From Arsenophonus sp052174455 (GTDB lineage Bacteria > Pseudomonadota > Gammaproteobacteria > Enterobacterales > Enterobacteriaceae): DNA of 64,000 nucleotides. Shown here piece by piece: positions 8,494 through 17,528 of this stretch (positions are counted from its first letter, which is position 1; every line of letters starts with the position of its first letter). Where the stretch lies: assembly GCA_052174455.1 (NCBI GenBank), contig JBQMRP010000012.1:70024-134023 (forward strand), given 5' to 3'. Both the position numbers and the translations under genes were made by a program. The notes below the pieces were generated by a model. That model was not told the origin of the DNA, did not search any database, and worked only from the letters and a program-made list of their open reading frames with translations.

Positions 8494-9964
8494 AATACTT
8501 TCTCTTATCTCTTAGTATTGGCCGTAAATCTGTATCAGCCAAATTACGTGCTATTTTTCCGATATTGCCAGCTCCCTGTATAAGTATTAGGTCGTTGTCT
8601 TCTATAATTTGTGCTAATGTTTCGCTAATTTGGTTGTGCTCAAAGACAAAAATAGGATCTAATTTGCCTCGATTGCGAATTGTTCGACATAATGATCGAC
8701 TATCTGCGCCAGAGATAGGTTCTTCTCCTGCCGGATAGACATCTAGCATTAACAATACATCAACCTGCTCTAAAATATTAGCAAAATCATCATATAAATC
8801 ACGTGTACGAGTATATCTATGTGGTTGAAAAACCATTACGATACGTTTATCTGGCCATCCTTCTTTTGCTGCTTTAATAGTAGCATTAACTTCTGTTGGA
8901 TGGTGACCATAATCATCAACCAGCATAACACTACCTTTTTTTCCATTAACATCAGATAAAAGAAAATTACCTAAGAAATCAAAACGTCGCCCCGTACCTT
9001 GAAATTTTTCTAGTGCAGTTAAAATAGCACTATCATCAATTCCTTCTTCAGTTGCTACTGCAATAGCCGCAGTAGCATTTAATGCATTATGACGCCCAGG
9101 TATATTTAAGGTAAAAGCTAAATCAGATCGATTTTCTCGTGCTACAGTAAAGAAATTTTTATTTCCGCGTTGCGTATAAGATATAATGCGGAGATCTGCG
9201 TCATCACTAAAGCCATAAGTAGTAATATAACGCCCTATTTGAGGTAGTAACGAACGCACAACAGGATCATCAATACATAAGACCGCCCGACCATAAAATG
9301 GCAGATTGTGCAAGAAACTGATGAAAGTCTGTTTTAATTTCTCAAAATCATCATCATAAGCTTTCATGTGATCTGCTTCAATATTGGTTATAACAGCAAC
9401 TAGTGGTTGCAAATGCAAGAAAGAAGCATCACTCTCATCAGCCTCTGCAATTAAATAGCGACTAGTCCCTAAACGTGCATGTACCCCTGCTGCTTTTACT
9501 AATCCCCCATTGATAAAAGTTGGATCTAAACCGGCTTGTGCATAAATGCTAGCAATTATAGCGGTAGTCGTTGTTTTTCCATGAGTTCCTGAAATAGCAA
9601 TCCCATAACGAAAACGCATCAATTCCGCTAACATTTCAGCGCGTTGAATAACTGGAATACCAGCTTCGCGTGCAGCAATAATTTCTAGATTATCCGCAGC
9701 TATTGCCGTAGATACGACAACAACGCAAGCATTTGCAACATTTTCTGGTTGGTGATTAAAATAAATTTTTGCACCAAGCTCTATTAATTGCTCAGTAACT
9801 GTATTAGGCAATAAATCAGAACCACTAATTTCATAACCTTCGTTAACCAATACTTCAGCAATACCGCCCATCCCAGCACCAGCAATGCCAACAAAATGGA
9901 TATGCCTAACCCGACGCATTTCAGGTACTTTTGCTCTTAATTTGGCTAATTGTTGTCTATTCAC
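8486..9964 (-). CDS. murC: UDP-N-acetylmuramate-L-alanine ligase
   Basis: MurC adds L-Ala to UDP-MurNAc, the first amino acid of the peptidoglycan stem, in the cytosol. Domains seen are the N-terminal Rossmann UDP-binding region (HIHFVGIAGAGMGG), the ATP loop ISGTHGKTTTTA, the central catalytic EADESDASF, and a C-terminal domain with DDYGHHPTEV and FQPHRYTRTRDL. The N-terminal glycine motif reads GIAGAGM instead of the usual GIGGAGM. I take GTG 9964 as start because VNRQQLAKLR aligns with the MNTQQLAKLR start of relatives and gives the usual 492 residues. In-frame ATG (10000) and TTG (10006) upstream are alternatives; none has a clear Shine-Dalgarno. It overlaps ddlB by 8 bases. Confidence 0.95.
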   Translation of the reverse strand: MNRQQLAKLRAKVPEMRRVRHIHFVGIAGAGMGGIAEVLVNEGYEISGSDLLPNTVTEQLIELGAKIYFNHQPENVANACVVVVSTAIAADNLEIIAAREAGIPVIQRAEMLAELMRFRYGIAISGTHGKTTTTAIIASIYAQAGLDPTFINGGLVKAAGVHARLGTSRYLIAEADESDASFLHLQPLVAVITNIEADHMKAYDDDFEKLKQTFISFLHNLPFYGRAVLCIDDPVVRSLLPQIGRYITTYGFSDDADLRIISYTQRGNKNFFTVARENRSDLAFTLNIPGRHNALNATAAIAVATEEGIDDSAILTALEKFQGTGRRFDFLGNFLLSDVNGKKGSVMLVDDYGHHPTEVNATIKAAKEGWPDKRIVMVFQPHRYTRTRDLYDDFANILEQVDVLLMLDVYPAGEEPISGADSRSLCRTIRNRGKLDPIFVFEHNQISETLAQIIEDNDLILIQGAGNIGKIARNLADTDLRPILRDKRKYYG

Positions 9965-10018
9965 TTTATTTTTCACTGTTTCTATTGATGATTTCAACAT
10001 TTTCAATACAAATCGATT

Positions 10019-11086
10019 TTATTTAGCAACTTCAATTAAGGTTTCCGCTACACGTTTAGTTGCATCTGTAATCGATATCGCTCGTGCTTTTTTTGCCATA
10101 TCCAATAACTGTGGGCGCGACCATTGTCCTAATAGCTTTACCAGCGTGTTTGTTGAAAATTGTGGTTGCTCAATAATTTTCGCTGCTCCAGCCGTTTCTA
10201 ATGGTAACGCATTCCAATACTGTTGCCGATCTTTATGCTGGAATGGAACAAAAATTGCTGGTAAGCCTGCGGCAGCAATTTCACTAACCGTTAAAGCACC
10301 TGCGCGACAAACGATGATATCAGCCCAGGCATAAGCCTTAGCTACATCATCAATAAATTCAGTTACTTTATAAGTATCTGATTTACCACATAACTTTTTA
10401 TATAAAGTTTCTGTCATTTGCTGAGCACCTTTGCCTGCTTGATGCCAAATGATCACTTTTCCATCTAATTGAGCCGCAACTTCGGGTAATATTTGGTTTA
10501 AAATTGTTGCCCCTTGACTACCACCTATAACTAAAATTCGAATAGAACCATCACGATCAATTAAACGTTCTTCAGGTTCAGGTATAGCTAACACCGCCTC
10601 ACGAACTGGGTTTCCGACTACCGTAGCATTAGAGAATGAACTTGGAAATGCTTGTAAAACACGCTTGGCAATTTTAGCCAACCAACGATTAGTTAAGCCT
10701 GGTATTCCATTTTGCTCATGTAGTACAATTGGAATATTAGATAACCATGCAGCAATACCGCCCGGACCAGAAACATATCCTCCCATACCTAATACAACAT
10801 CAGGTTGATAACGCTGTATAATCATTTTCGCTTGTTTTATTGCTTTAATAACTTTAAACGGTGCTAGCAGGACTGCTTTGATACCTTTACTACGTAAACC
10901 TGAAATTTTTATAAATTCAATTTCGATGCCATGCTTAGGAACTAAATCTGCTTCCATTCGATCAGCGGTTCCTAACCAACGAACATCCCAGCCTTGTAGT
11001 TTTAGATAATTAGCTACTGCTAGTCCTGGAAAAACATGCCCTCCAGTACCGCCTGCCATCACTAGTAGGCGTTTTGGTTGGCTCAT
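10019..11086 (-). CDS. murG: Lipid II synthase MurG (GlcNAc transferase)
   Basis: A peripheral inner-membrane glycosyltransferase that adds GlcNAc to lipid I to make lipid II. 355 residues, standard length. Visible motifs are the N-terminal acceptor loop MAGGTGGHVFPGLA, GMGGYVSGPGG, and the C-terminal donor-site elements VIGGSQGA, CRAGALTVSE and HKDRQQYWNA. ATG at 11086 overlaps the ftsW stop by four bases, which suggests translational coupling. The gap to murC is about 54 bases. No defects seen. Confidence 0.97.
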   Translation of the reverse strand: MSQPKRLLVMAGGTGGHVFPGLAVANYLKLQGWDVRWLGTADRMEADLVPKHGIEIEFIKISGLRSKGIKAVLLAPFKVIKAIKQAKMIIQRYQPDVVLGMGGYVSGPGGIAAWLSNIPIVLHEQNGIPGLTNRWLAKIAKRVLQAFPSSFSNATVVGNPVREAVLAIPEPEERLIDRDGSIRILVIGGSQGATILNQILPEVAAQLDGKVIIWHQAGKGAQQMTETLYKKLCGKSDTYKVTEFIDDVAKAYAWADIIVCRAGALTVSEIAAAGLPAIFVPFQHKDRQQYWNALPLETAGAAKIIEQPQFSTNTLVKLLGQWSRPQLLDMAKKARAISITDATKRVAETLIEVAK

Positions 11087-12276
11087 TTCGTTCTCCTTAT
11101 AAATGCTTGCACTCTCTTAAGGCGTGTTTCAAAATCGATACGTAATAAGATAGCTATAGCAATAAACATAATTAATAGGCTAGAGCCACCATAGCTAATT
11201 AACGGTAGTGTCAATCCTTTAGTTGGTAACATTCCTGCTGCCACGCCAACATGAACCAACGCTTGAAAAGTGAAGCAGATACCGATTGAGCAAGCTAAAT
11301 AACCAGAGAAATATTGTTTCATATCTAATGCCCGCTTGCCAATCATCATGCTGCGAAAAGCAACGAAAAATAACATTAAAAGCACTAACACAACACCGAT
11401 ATAACCTAGTTCTTCCGCTAAAACTGAGAAAATAAAATCAGTATGCGCTTCAGGCAAATATTCTAATTTTTGAATAGAGTTACCTAAACCTTGGCCCCAT
11501 AATTCACCTCGCCCAAACGCCATTAAAGATTGTGTTAATTGATAACCACTAGCAAAAGGATCTGCCCATGGATTGAGAAAAGAGGTTATTCGACGTAAAC
11601 GATAAGGCTTTAAATAGATTGAGCTAATGACACCTATCACACAAATAAGAATACTAATAATAAACGGTGCTAATCTAACACCTGAAAGGAATAGTAATGC
11701 TAAAGTTGTCACAACCAATACAATTACTGTACCTAAATCAGGCTGCAATAGCAGCAGAATAGCCATTAATATTAAAATGCACATCAGTTTAATAAAACCC
11801 AAAAATCTTGTTCGTACCTCATTTGTTTTTCTAACTAAATAACTGGATACATAGCAAAATAGGGCTAATTTTGCGATTTCAGCCGGCTGTATACGAACAA
11901 CACCGATATTAATCCAACGAGAGGCACCATTAACTGAGCTACCGACAATCAATACCACTAATAACAGTATTAAAGAGGTTATTAATAATAAAAAATTATA
12001 TTTTTCCCACCGTACCATTGGAATATTTAAGACTAATAAAGCTAAACAAAATGATAAAACTAGATAGACAACATCACGTTTAGCAAAGAAAAAAGGATCT
12101 TGTGTTAAACGCTGCCCAACCGGCATCGAAGCTGATGTCACCATAATAAAACCAATTATAGCCAGACCTAATGTAAGCCAAACTAAGGTACGATCATAAA
12201 GGATCTTATCTAGAATATCGTTATTAGGTTCACCATCAGCCCAACTTGTTAGTCGTTTTAAGTTAAACATCATCAT
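11083..12276 (-). CDS. ftsW: Peptidoglycan glycosyltransferase FtsW (SEDS family)
   Basis: A polytopic septal peptidoglycan polymerase of the SEDS family that works with FtsI. The 397-residue protein has about ten hydrophobic segments. It carries the family signature loops NPWADPFASGYQLTQSLMAF and GQGLGNSIQKLEYLPEAHTD (the latter with the catalytic-region acidic residue) and the C-terminal LPLISYGGSSLL. Three ATGs lie in tandem at 12276, 12273 and 12270. The first overlaps the murD stop TGA by four bases, so coupled translation is likely. N-terminus slightly shorter than in E. coli. Confidence 0.96.
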   Translation of the reverse strand: MMMFNLKRLTSWADGEPNNDILDKILYDRTLVWLTLGLAIIGFIMVTSASMPVGQRLTQDPFFFAKRDVVYLVLSFCLALLVLNIPMVRWEKYNFLLLITSLILLLVVLIVGSSVNGASRWINIGVVRIQPAEIAKLALFCYVSSYLVRKTNEVRTRFLGFIKLMCILILMAILLLLQPDLGTVIVLVVTTLALLFLSGVRLAPFIISILICVIGVISSIYLKPYRLRRITSFLNPWADPFASGYQLTQSLMAFGRGELWGQGLGNSIQKLEYLPEAHTDFIFSVLAEELGYIGVVLVLLMLFFVAFRSMMIGKRALDMKQYFSGYLACSIGICFTFQALVHVGVAAGMLPTKGLTLPLISYGGSSLLIMFIAIAILLRIDFETRLKRVQAFIRRTK

Positions 12277-13583
12277 TGACCTAACTCCTTCGCTAATTGG
12301 CTAAATCTATCACCCCGTTGTTCAAAATTATAAAATTGGTCTAAACTAGCGCAAGCTGGTGAGAGAAGTACTATATCACCAGCTTTCAATTCTGGTGCAA
12401 TGGCACGTAGACATTGTTCCATTGTATCTAGTAGCAAACTATTTGATTTTAATTGTGCTAATTGATAACCATCACAGCCAAAACAGTATAATTTAATATT
12501 TTTTTCTGAAACATATGGTTTTAACAGTGAAAAATCTGCTGATTTTCCATCTCCACCCAATAATAAATAAAGCGTTCCTTCTACCTGTAAACTTTTTAAA
12601 GCCTCTTTTGTGCTACCAACATTAGTTGATTTAGAATCATTAATCCATTGAATATCCTGATGTTGATGAACTAATTGGCAACGATGAGGTAAACCTGCAT
12701 ATTGAGTTAATGCTATTAAACTAGCCTTACGTGGAATATTAACTGCATCTGCTAAAGCCATGGCAGTTATTCCATTAAGATAGTTATGCTGTCCAATTAG
12801 CCTTATTTCAGCAGTATTGATAATCGGCTGCCCTTTTATTTGCAGTTCTTGGAAACGAGTATTTAATTGATAATCGCCGCTATTAATACCAAAACTGATA
12901 CAACGGGCATCACGGCCAAGTAACGGCCAGGTTTGTGGATCTTGTTCATTAATAATGCAAACTCTAGCGCCAGTATAAATTCGTAACTTAGCTGCACGGT
13001 ACTGTTCAACACCTGTCGGATATCGATCTATATGATCTTCTGTTACATTCAATATGGTTGCTGCCGCAGCCTTTAAACTTAATGTTGTTTCAAGCTGAAA
13101 GCTAGAAAGCTCTAATACATACAAGTCATAATTTTTTACTAATAATGTCAGCGCTGGCGTTCCTATATTGCCACCAACTGCCACTTGCCAATTAGCTGCT
13201 TTTGCCATTTCACCAACTAATGCTGTAACTGTGCTCTTACCATTAGAACCGGTGACAGCAACTATTCGTTTAGTTGTTTCACGACAAAAAAGTTCAATAT
13301 CACCAATAATTTCAATACCTTTATCTGCGGCTATTTTTAATTCTGGGGTAGAAAGTGAAATCCCTGGGCTTGCGACTATCAAATCAGCTGCCATCAGCCA
13401 TTCACTATTCCAACTACCACAGTGACAGGCGACTTCCACCGGCAATTTATCCTTACCTGGCGGTGTTATTCGGGTATCAATTACTCGTGGCACAACCTGG
13501 CGAGAGAGAAAAAAGTCAACACAAGATAGACCTGTCTGACCTAATCCGATAATGACAACTTTTTTACCATGATAATTAGTCAT
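12273..13583 (-). CDS. murD: UDP-N-acetylmuramoyl-L-alanine-D-glutamate ligase
   Basis: MurD adds D-Glu to UDP-MurNAc-L-Ala. Visible are the N-terminal VVIIGLGQTGLSCVDF, the ATP loop AVTGSNGKSTVTALV, the catalytic NVTEDHIDRY and the C-terminal INDSKSTNVGST and LLGGDGKSADF. The open frame extends 20 codons upstream into mraY. I use the ATG at 13583 because MTNYHGKKVVIIGLG aligns with the homologous start and it lies just two bases after the mraY stop. 436 residues, normal for the family. Confidence 0.96.
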   Translation of the reverse strand: MTNYHGKKVVIIGLGQTGLSCVDFFLSRQVVPRVIDTRITPPGKDKLPVEVACHCGSWNSEWLMAADLIVASPGISLSTPELKIAADKGIEIIGDIELFCRETTKRIVAVTGSNGKSTVTALVGEMAKAANWQVAVGGNIGTPALTLLVKNYDLYVLELSSFQLETTLSLKAAAATILNVTEDHIDRYPTGVEQYRAAKLRIYTGARVCIINEQDPQTWPLLGRDARCISFGINSGDYQLNTRFQELQIKGQPIINTAEIRLIGQHNYLNGITAMALADAVNIPRKASLIALTQYAGLPHRCQLVHQHQDIQWINDSKSTNVGSTKEALKSLQVEGTLYLLLGGDGKSADFSLLKPYVSEKNIKLYCFGCDGYQLAQLKSNSLLLDTMEQCLRAIAPELKAGDIVLLSPACASLDQFYNFEQRGDRFSQLAKELGQ

Positions 13584-13585
13584 TA

Positions 13586-14668
13586 TTAACGTATCTTTAA
13601 TGTTAGCAATCCAATCAATACCAACATTAATGAGATGATCCAAAAACGCACAATAACTCGAGGTTCAGGCCACCCTTTTAATTCATAATGATGATGGATC
13701 GGCGCCATCCGAAAAATACGTTGACCACGTAGTTTAAATAATCCCACTTGTAAAATTACCGATAAGGTTTCAATGACAAACACGCCACCCATAATTAACA
13801 ATAAAAATTCCTGCCGTAGTAAAACTGCAATCGTTCCCAATGCACCGCCTAATGCCAACGAACCAACATCACCCATGAAAATTTGTGCAGGGTAAGTGTT
13901 AAACCATAAAAACCCCAACCCAGCACCTACAATTGCCGTACAAACTACAACTAATTCACCTGCATAGTTAATATAAGGAATTTTTAAATAGTTAGCAAAA
14001 TTGAAATTACCAGTTGCCCAAGCCACTAATGCAAAACCTGCTGAAATAAAAACAGTTGGCATAATCGCTAAGCCATCTAATCCATCAGTTAAATTAACTG
14101 CATTACTTGTGCCAACAATGACAAAATAAATCAGTAAAATATAAAATAGACCAAGTTGTGGCATGACATCTTTAAAAAACGGTATAACTAATTGAGTAAC
14201 TGCCGTATCTTTACCTGTGCTATATAAAGAAAATGCTATTCCTAAAGCTAATATAGATTGCCAGAAATATTTCCAACGAGCGATTAACCCTCTGGGGTTT
14301 TTACGTACCACTTTATGATAATCATCAATAAAGCCAATAACACCATATCCCAACAAAACAGCTAATACATACCAAACATAGGGATTATTTAACCGCGACC
14401 ATAGCATGACTGAAATTACAATAGAAGATAAGATCAATATACCTCCCATGGTAGGTGTACCATGTTTGCTAAAATGCGATTCGGGACCTTCATTACGTAC
14501 AATTTGACCTATTTGCAATTTTTGTAAATAGGAAATCAAATAAGGTCCCATCCATAGCGCAATCATCAAAGCCGTTAATAAACTGGTAATAGCCCGAAAT
14601 GTCAGATAGGAAAAAAGATTAAAACCAGAAAAATATTTAACTAAATATTTAGCTAACCAAACTAGCAT
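13586..14668 (-). CDS. mraY: Phospho-MurNAc-pentapeptide translocase MraY
   Basis: An integral membrane enzyme that transfers phospho-MurNAc-pentapeptide to undecaprenyl phosphate, making lipid I. 360 residues with about ten transmembrane helices. Signature loops are GPESHFSKHGTPTMGGILI, FIDDYHKVVRKNPRGL (the Asp pair of the Mg site), NAVNLTDGLDGLA and the His-rich MAPIHHHYELKGWPE. Start set at ATG 14668 (MLVWLAKYL), three codons inside the longest frame, to match relatives. Overlaps murF by seven bases. Confidence 0.97.
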   Translation of the reverse strand: MLVWLAKYLVKYFSGFNLFSYLTFRAITSLLTALMIALWMGPYLISYLQKLQIGQIVRNEGPESHFSKHGTPTMGGILILSSIVISVMLWSRLNNPYVWYVLAVLLGYGVIGFIDDYHKVVRKNPRGLIARWKYFWQSILALGIAFSLYSTGKDTAVTQLVIPFFKDVMPQLGLFYILLIYFVIVGTSNAVNLTDGLDGLAIMPTVFISAGFALVAWATGNFNFANYLKIPYINYAGELVVVCTAIVGAGLGFLWFNTYPAQIFMGDVGSLALGGALGTIAVLLRQEFLLLIMGGVFVIETLSVILQVGLFKLRGQRIFRMAPIHHHYELKGWPEPRVIVRFWIISLMLVLIGLLTLKIR

Positions 14669-16044
14669 AAAAAGCACTCCTGTATGGCATGTACAACTTT
14701 TTCCATTGCCGTACTTCGCGAACCTTTAACTAAAATTGATACGATTTCGTGTTCTCTTATTAATGAGATTAGTTTCGCAATTAATTCTTTTTTAGAAGTA
14801 AAATGCTCGCCGCAACTACTTTGTTGGCTAATAATGATACTTTGTTGACCAATACTTAACACTCTGTCAAGTTTCATTTTGTGAGTCGCTACGCCTACTT
14901 CTTGATGATATTTTTTAGTTTCCTTACCTAATTCACTCATATCACCGACAACCAAAATACGGTATCCAGGCATTTGAGATAAAATAACAACTGCAGCAAT
15001 CATGGAGCTGGTATTGGCATTGTATGTATCATCTAAAATAAGTTTACCAGGCCTTAAATGGATTGGGTATAAACGACCTGATACCGGCTGAACAGTTGCC
15101 AATCCAAGCCTAATATGCTCAAGCGTTGCACCAACAGACATCGCTAAAGCACTAGCCGCTAATGCGTTAGCAATATTATGTTTACCGGGTAAGGATAATA
15201 CTATTGAGACAACACCGGTTGGTGTACACAATTCAAATTCGTTAACTATTAATTTTGTAATAATATTTTTTGTATAAAAATCAGCCTGTTTCTGCTTTGT
15301 TATAGAAAAACGCCAAATGGTTTGCTGTTCCTTAAAATAAGGTTGCCAATTTTTCCAATCATGACTAGTTAAATTAATAACCGCCGTTCCTTTTTCCGCT
15401 AATCCCTGAAAAATTTCGCCCTTTGCCTTAGCAACTCCTGCTAATGAACTAAAGCCTTCAAGATGAGCAGCAAATAAATTATTAACTAATACACTATCCG
15501 ATTTAACCAAATTAGTGATATACGCAATTTCACCTATATGATTAGCTCCCATTTCAATTACTGCATATTGATGTTCTTCTGTTAACCTAAATAATGTTAA
15601 CGGCACACCAATATCATTATTAAAATTACCTCCAGTAAAAAGTGTTGTACCACATTGAGATAGAATGGCAGCCACCATCTCTTTAACCGAGGTTTTACCA
15701 GAAGAACCAGTTAACCCTATAACCTTAGCTTTGCTTTGCAATCGAACCCAAGCGGCTAATTTTCCCATAGCCAAACGCGTATCTTTAACGATAACTTGAG
15801 GGCAGTGAATAGTTAACGGCCGTTCAACTAATAATGCTATAGCCCCAGCTGCAGCAGCCTCTTTAGCAAAATAATGACCATCAAAATTCTCACCCTTTAA
15901 AGCAATAAACAAACCATTAATTGGTTTCTGACGGCTATTAGTTGTTATTACATTAAGCCATAAACTTGCTGCCTGTTGATTATTTATATGCTGCAGAGCA
16001 CCTTGTGTTACAGTAGCTAATTGCTTCAATGAAATAGGGATCAT
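14662..16044 (-). CDS. murF: UDP-MurNAc-tripeptide-D-Ala-D-Ala ligase
   Basis: MurF joins D-Ala-D-Ala (made by DdlB, encoded in the same cluster) to UDP-MurNAc-tripeptide. 460 residues with the ATP loop IGLTGSSGKTSVKEM, the substrate and metal segments VIEMGANHIGEI and HLEGFSSLAGVAKAKGE, LPGKHNIANALAA and the C-terminal DDTYNANTSSM. ATG 16044 overlaps the murE stop by four bases. It ends inside the mraY start region. No truncation or frameshift. Confidence 0.96.
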   Translation of the reverse strand: MIPISLKQLATVTQGALQHINNQQAASLWLNVITTNSRQKPINGLFIALKGENFDGHYFAKEAAAAGAIALLVERPLTIHCPQVIVKDTRLAMGKLAAWVRLQSKAKVIGLTGSSGKTSVKEMVAAILSQCGTTLFTGGNFNNDIGVPLTLFRLTEEHQYAVIEMGANHIGEIAYITNLVKSDSVLVNNLFAAHLEGFSSLAGVAKAKGEIFQGLAEKGTAVINLTSHDWKNWQPYFKEQQTIWRFSITKQKQADFYTKNIITKLIVNEFELCTPTGVVSIVLSLPGKHNIANALAASALAMSVGATLEHIRLGLATVQPVSGRLYPIHLRPGKLILDDTYNANTSSMIAAVVILSQMPGYRILVVGDMSELGKETKKYHQEVGVATHKMKLDRVLSIGQQSIIISQQSSCGEHFTSKKELIAKLISLIREHEIVSILVKGSRSTAMEKVVHAIQECFLC

Positions 16045-17528
16045 ACCATTATCCCTAATAACTGGGCTACTGTAAAACGATCGGAATAATCGAGCCTACG
16101 ATCACCAATAATTTGATAATCTTCGTGACCTTTACCAGCAATTAATATGATATCATCAGTATTTGCCTGCATAATCACAGTAGTGACCGCTTCCACTCGT
16201 CCTATAATAGGAATTGCTCGACCAGCATCAAGAAAACCGCTTAAAATATCATCAATGATAGCTTTCGGCTCTTCACTACGTGGATTATCATCAGTTACTA
16301 CCACAATATCAGCATACTGTTCAGCTATACTCCCCATCAATGCACGTTTACCCTTATCTCGATCACCACCACAACCAAATACACACCAAAGTTTGCTACG
16401 ACAATGAGGACGAAGTGAAATTAATGCTTTTTCAAGTGCATCAGGAGTATGAGCATAATCGACAACAACGGTTGGCTGTCCTGAAGAGGTGAAGACTTCC
16501 ATTCGTCCACAAACTGGTTGTAAGGCATGCGATGATTCTATTACCGCATCAAATGCGTAACCTATCATTAAAAGTGTTGCCATGGCTAGCATGACATTAT
16601 TAATATTAAAAGCGCCCATTAATGGGCTTTCTAGCGAACTTTTTCCCCAAGTTGAATTAAAATAAATGGTCGCTCCATGATCATGATAATTAATTTGCTC
16701 TACTAACACCCAGGCACCTTGCCAATTAATAGGTATACATTTTTTCATCGAAACTGCACATGCCTGTGGCAATCTTTTAAGCCACTGCAAACCTATATAA
16801 TCATCCACATTAATAATCTGTTTATCAGATTTATGGGTTGAAAATAATAACCATTTTGCGGCTGCATAATTTTCCATATCACCATGATAATCAAGGTGGT
16901 CACGACTTAAATTAGTAAATACAGTAGCGGTAAAAGGAATAGCGGAAACCCGACCTTGCACTAAACCATGCGAGGAAATTTCCATAACCACTAAAGTGGC
17001 CTGTTTGTCAACCAATAACTGCAATTCAGCCTGAACATTAACTGCAGAGCCGGTAGTATTTTCGCTAGGTATAATTTGTCCTAATATTCCATTACCTGCT
17101 GTGCCCATTATGGCAGCAACTTCGCCAATCCCTTTTAGCCACTGAGCAATTAGCTGAGTAGTAGTTGTTTTACCATTTGTTCCTGTTACACCAATTAATC
17201 TTAACTTTTCAGCTGGATGTTGATAAAATTTTCCTGCTAATAATGATAATTGATCATTCAGATCGTTAATATAAATGATAGGAACGTCATGCATGTATCT
17301 AATCGTTCCAGATTCAGTCTCGCCTTGTGCTTCAGCAATAATTGCGGCTACACCTTTCGTTATCGCTTGAGAAATATATTGTCGCCCATCTATTTTATGA
17401 CCCTTAACTGCTAAAAATAAATCTCCTGTTGCTACCTTACGGCTATCAAGTATTATTTCTCGTAACACCTTATCTGGTGCATTAATACCTAATGGTGTAA
17501 GTAAATCGTGTAAATTACGATCTCCCAC
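16041..17528 (-). CDS. murE: UDP-MurNAc-tripeptide synthetase (meso-DAP adding)
   Basis: MurE adds the third stem residue. The DDNPRSEEP motif near the C-terminus is the DNPR signature for meso-diaminopimelate, so this is a DAP-type Gram-negative wall. Other motifs are the ATP loop GVTGTNGKTTTTQL, the TNLSRDHLDYHGDMENY region (with catalytic and carbamoyl-Lys surroundings) and VVDYAHTPDALEKAL. 495 residues. The start is GTG at 17528 (MGDRNLHDLL aligns with enteric MADRNLRDLL), within the 3' end of ftsI, which it overlaps by 14 bases. Confidence 0.96.
   Translation of the reverse strand: MGDRNLHDLLTPLGINAPDKVLREIILDSRKVATGDLFLAVKGHKIDGRQYISQAITKGVAAIIAEAQGETESGTIRYMHDVPIIYINDLNDQLSLLAGKFYQHPAEKLRLIGVTGTNGKTTTTQLIAQWLKGIGEVAAIMGTAGNGILGQIIPSENTTGSAVNVQAELQLLVDKQATLVVMEISSHGLVQGRVSAIPFTATVFTNLSRDHLDYHGDMENYAAAKWLLFSTHKSDKQIINVDDYIGLQWLKRLPQACAVSMKKCIPINWQGAWVLVEQINYHDHGATIYFNSTWGKSSLESPLMGAFNINNVMLAMATLLMIGYAFDAVIESSHALQPVCGRMEVFTSSGQPTVVVDYAHTPDALEKALISLRPHCRSKLWCVFGCGGDRDKGKRALMGSIAEQYADIVVVTDDNPRSEEPKAIIDDILSGFLDAGRAIPIIGRVEAVTTVIMQANTDDIILIAGKGHEDYQIIGDRRLDYSDRFTVAQLLGIMV

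Noticed and set aside
8486..10006. MurC with a 14-residue N-terminal extension from TTG 10006
   Set aside because: The extension has no homologue; the GTG at 9964 fits the family start and length, though the upstream ATG is not excluded.
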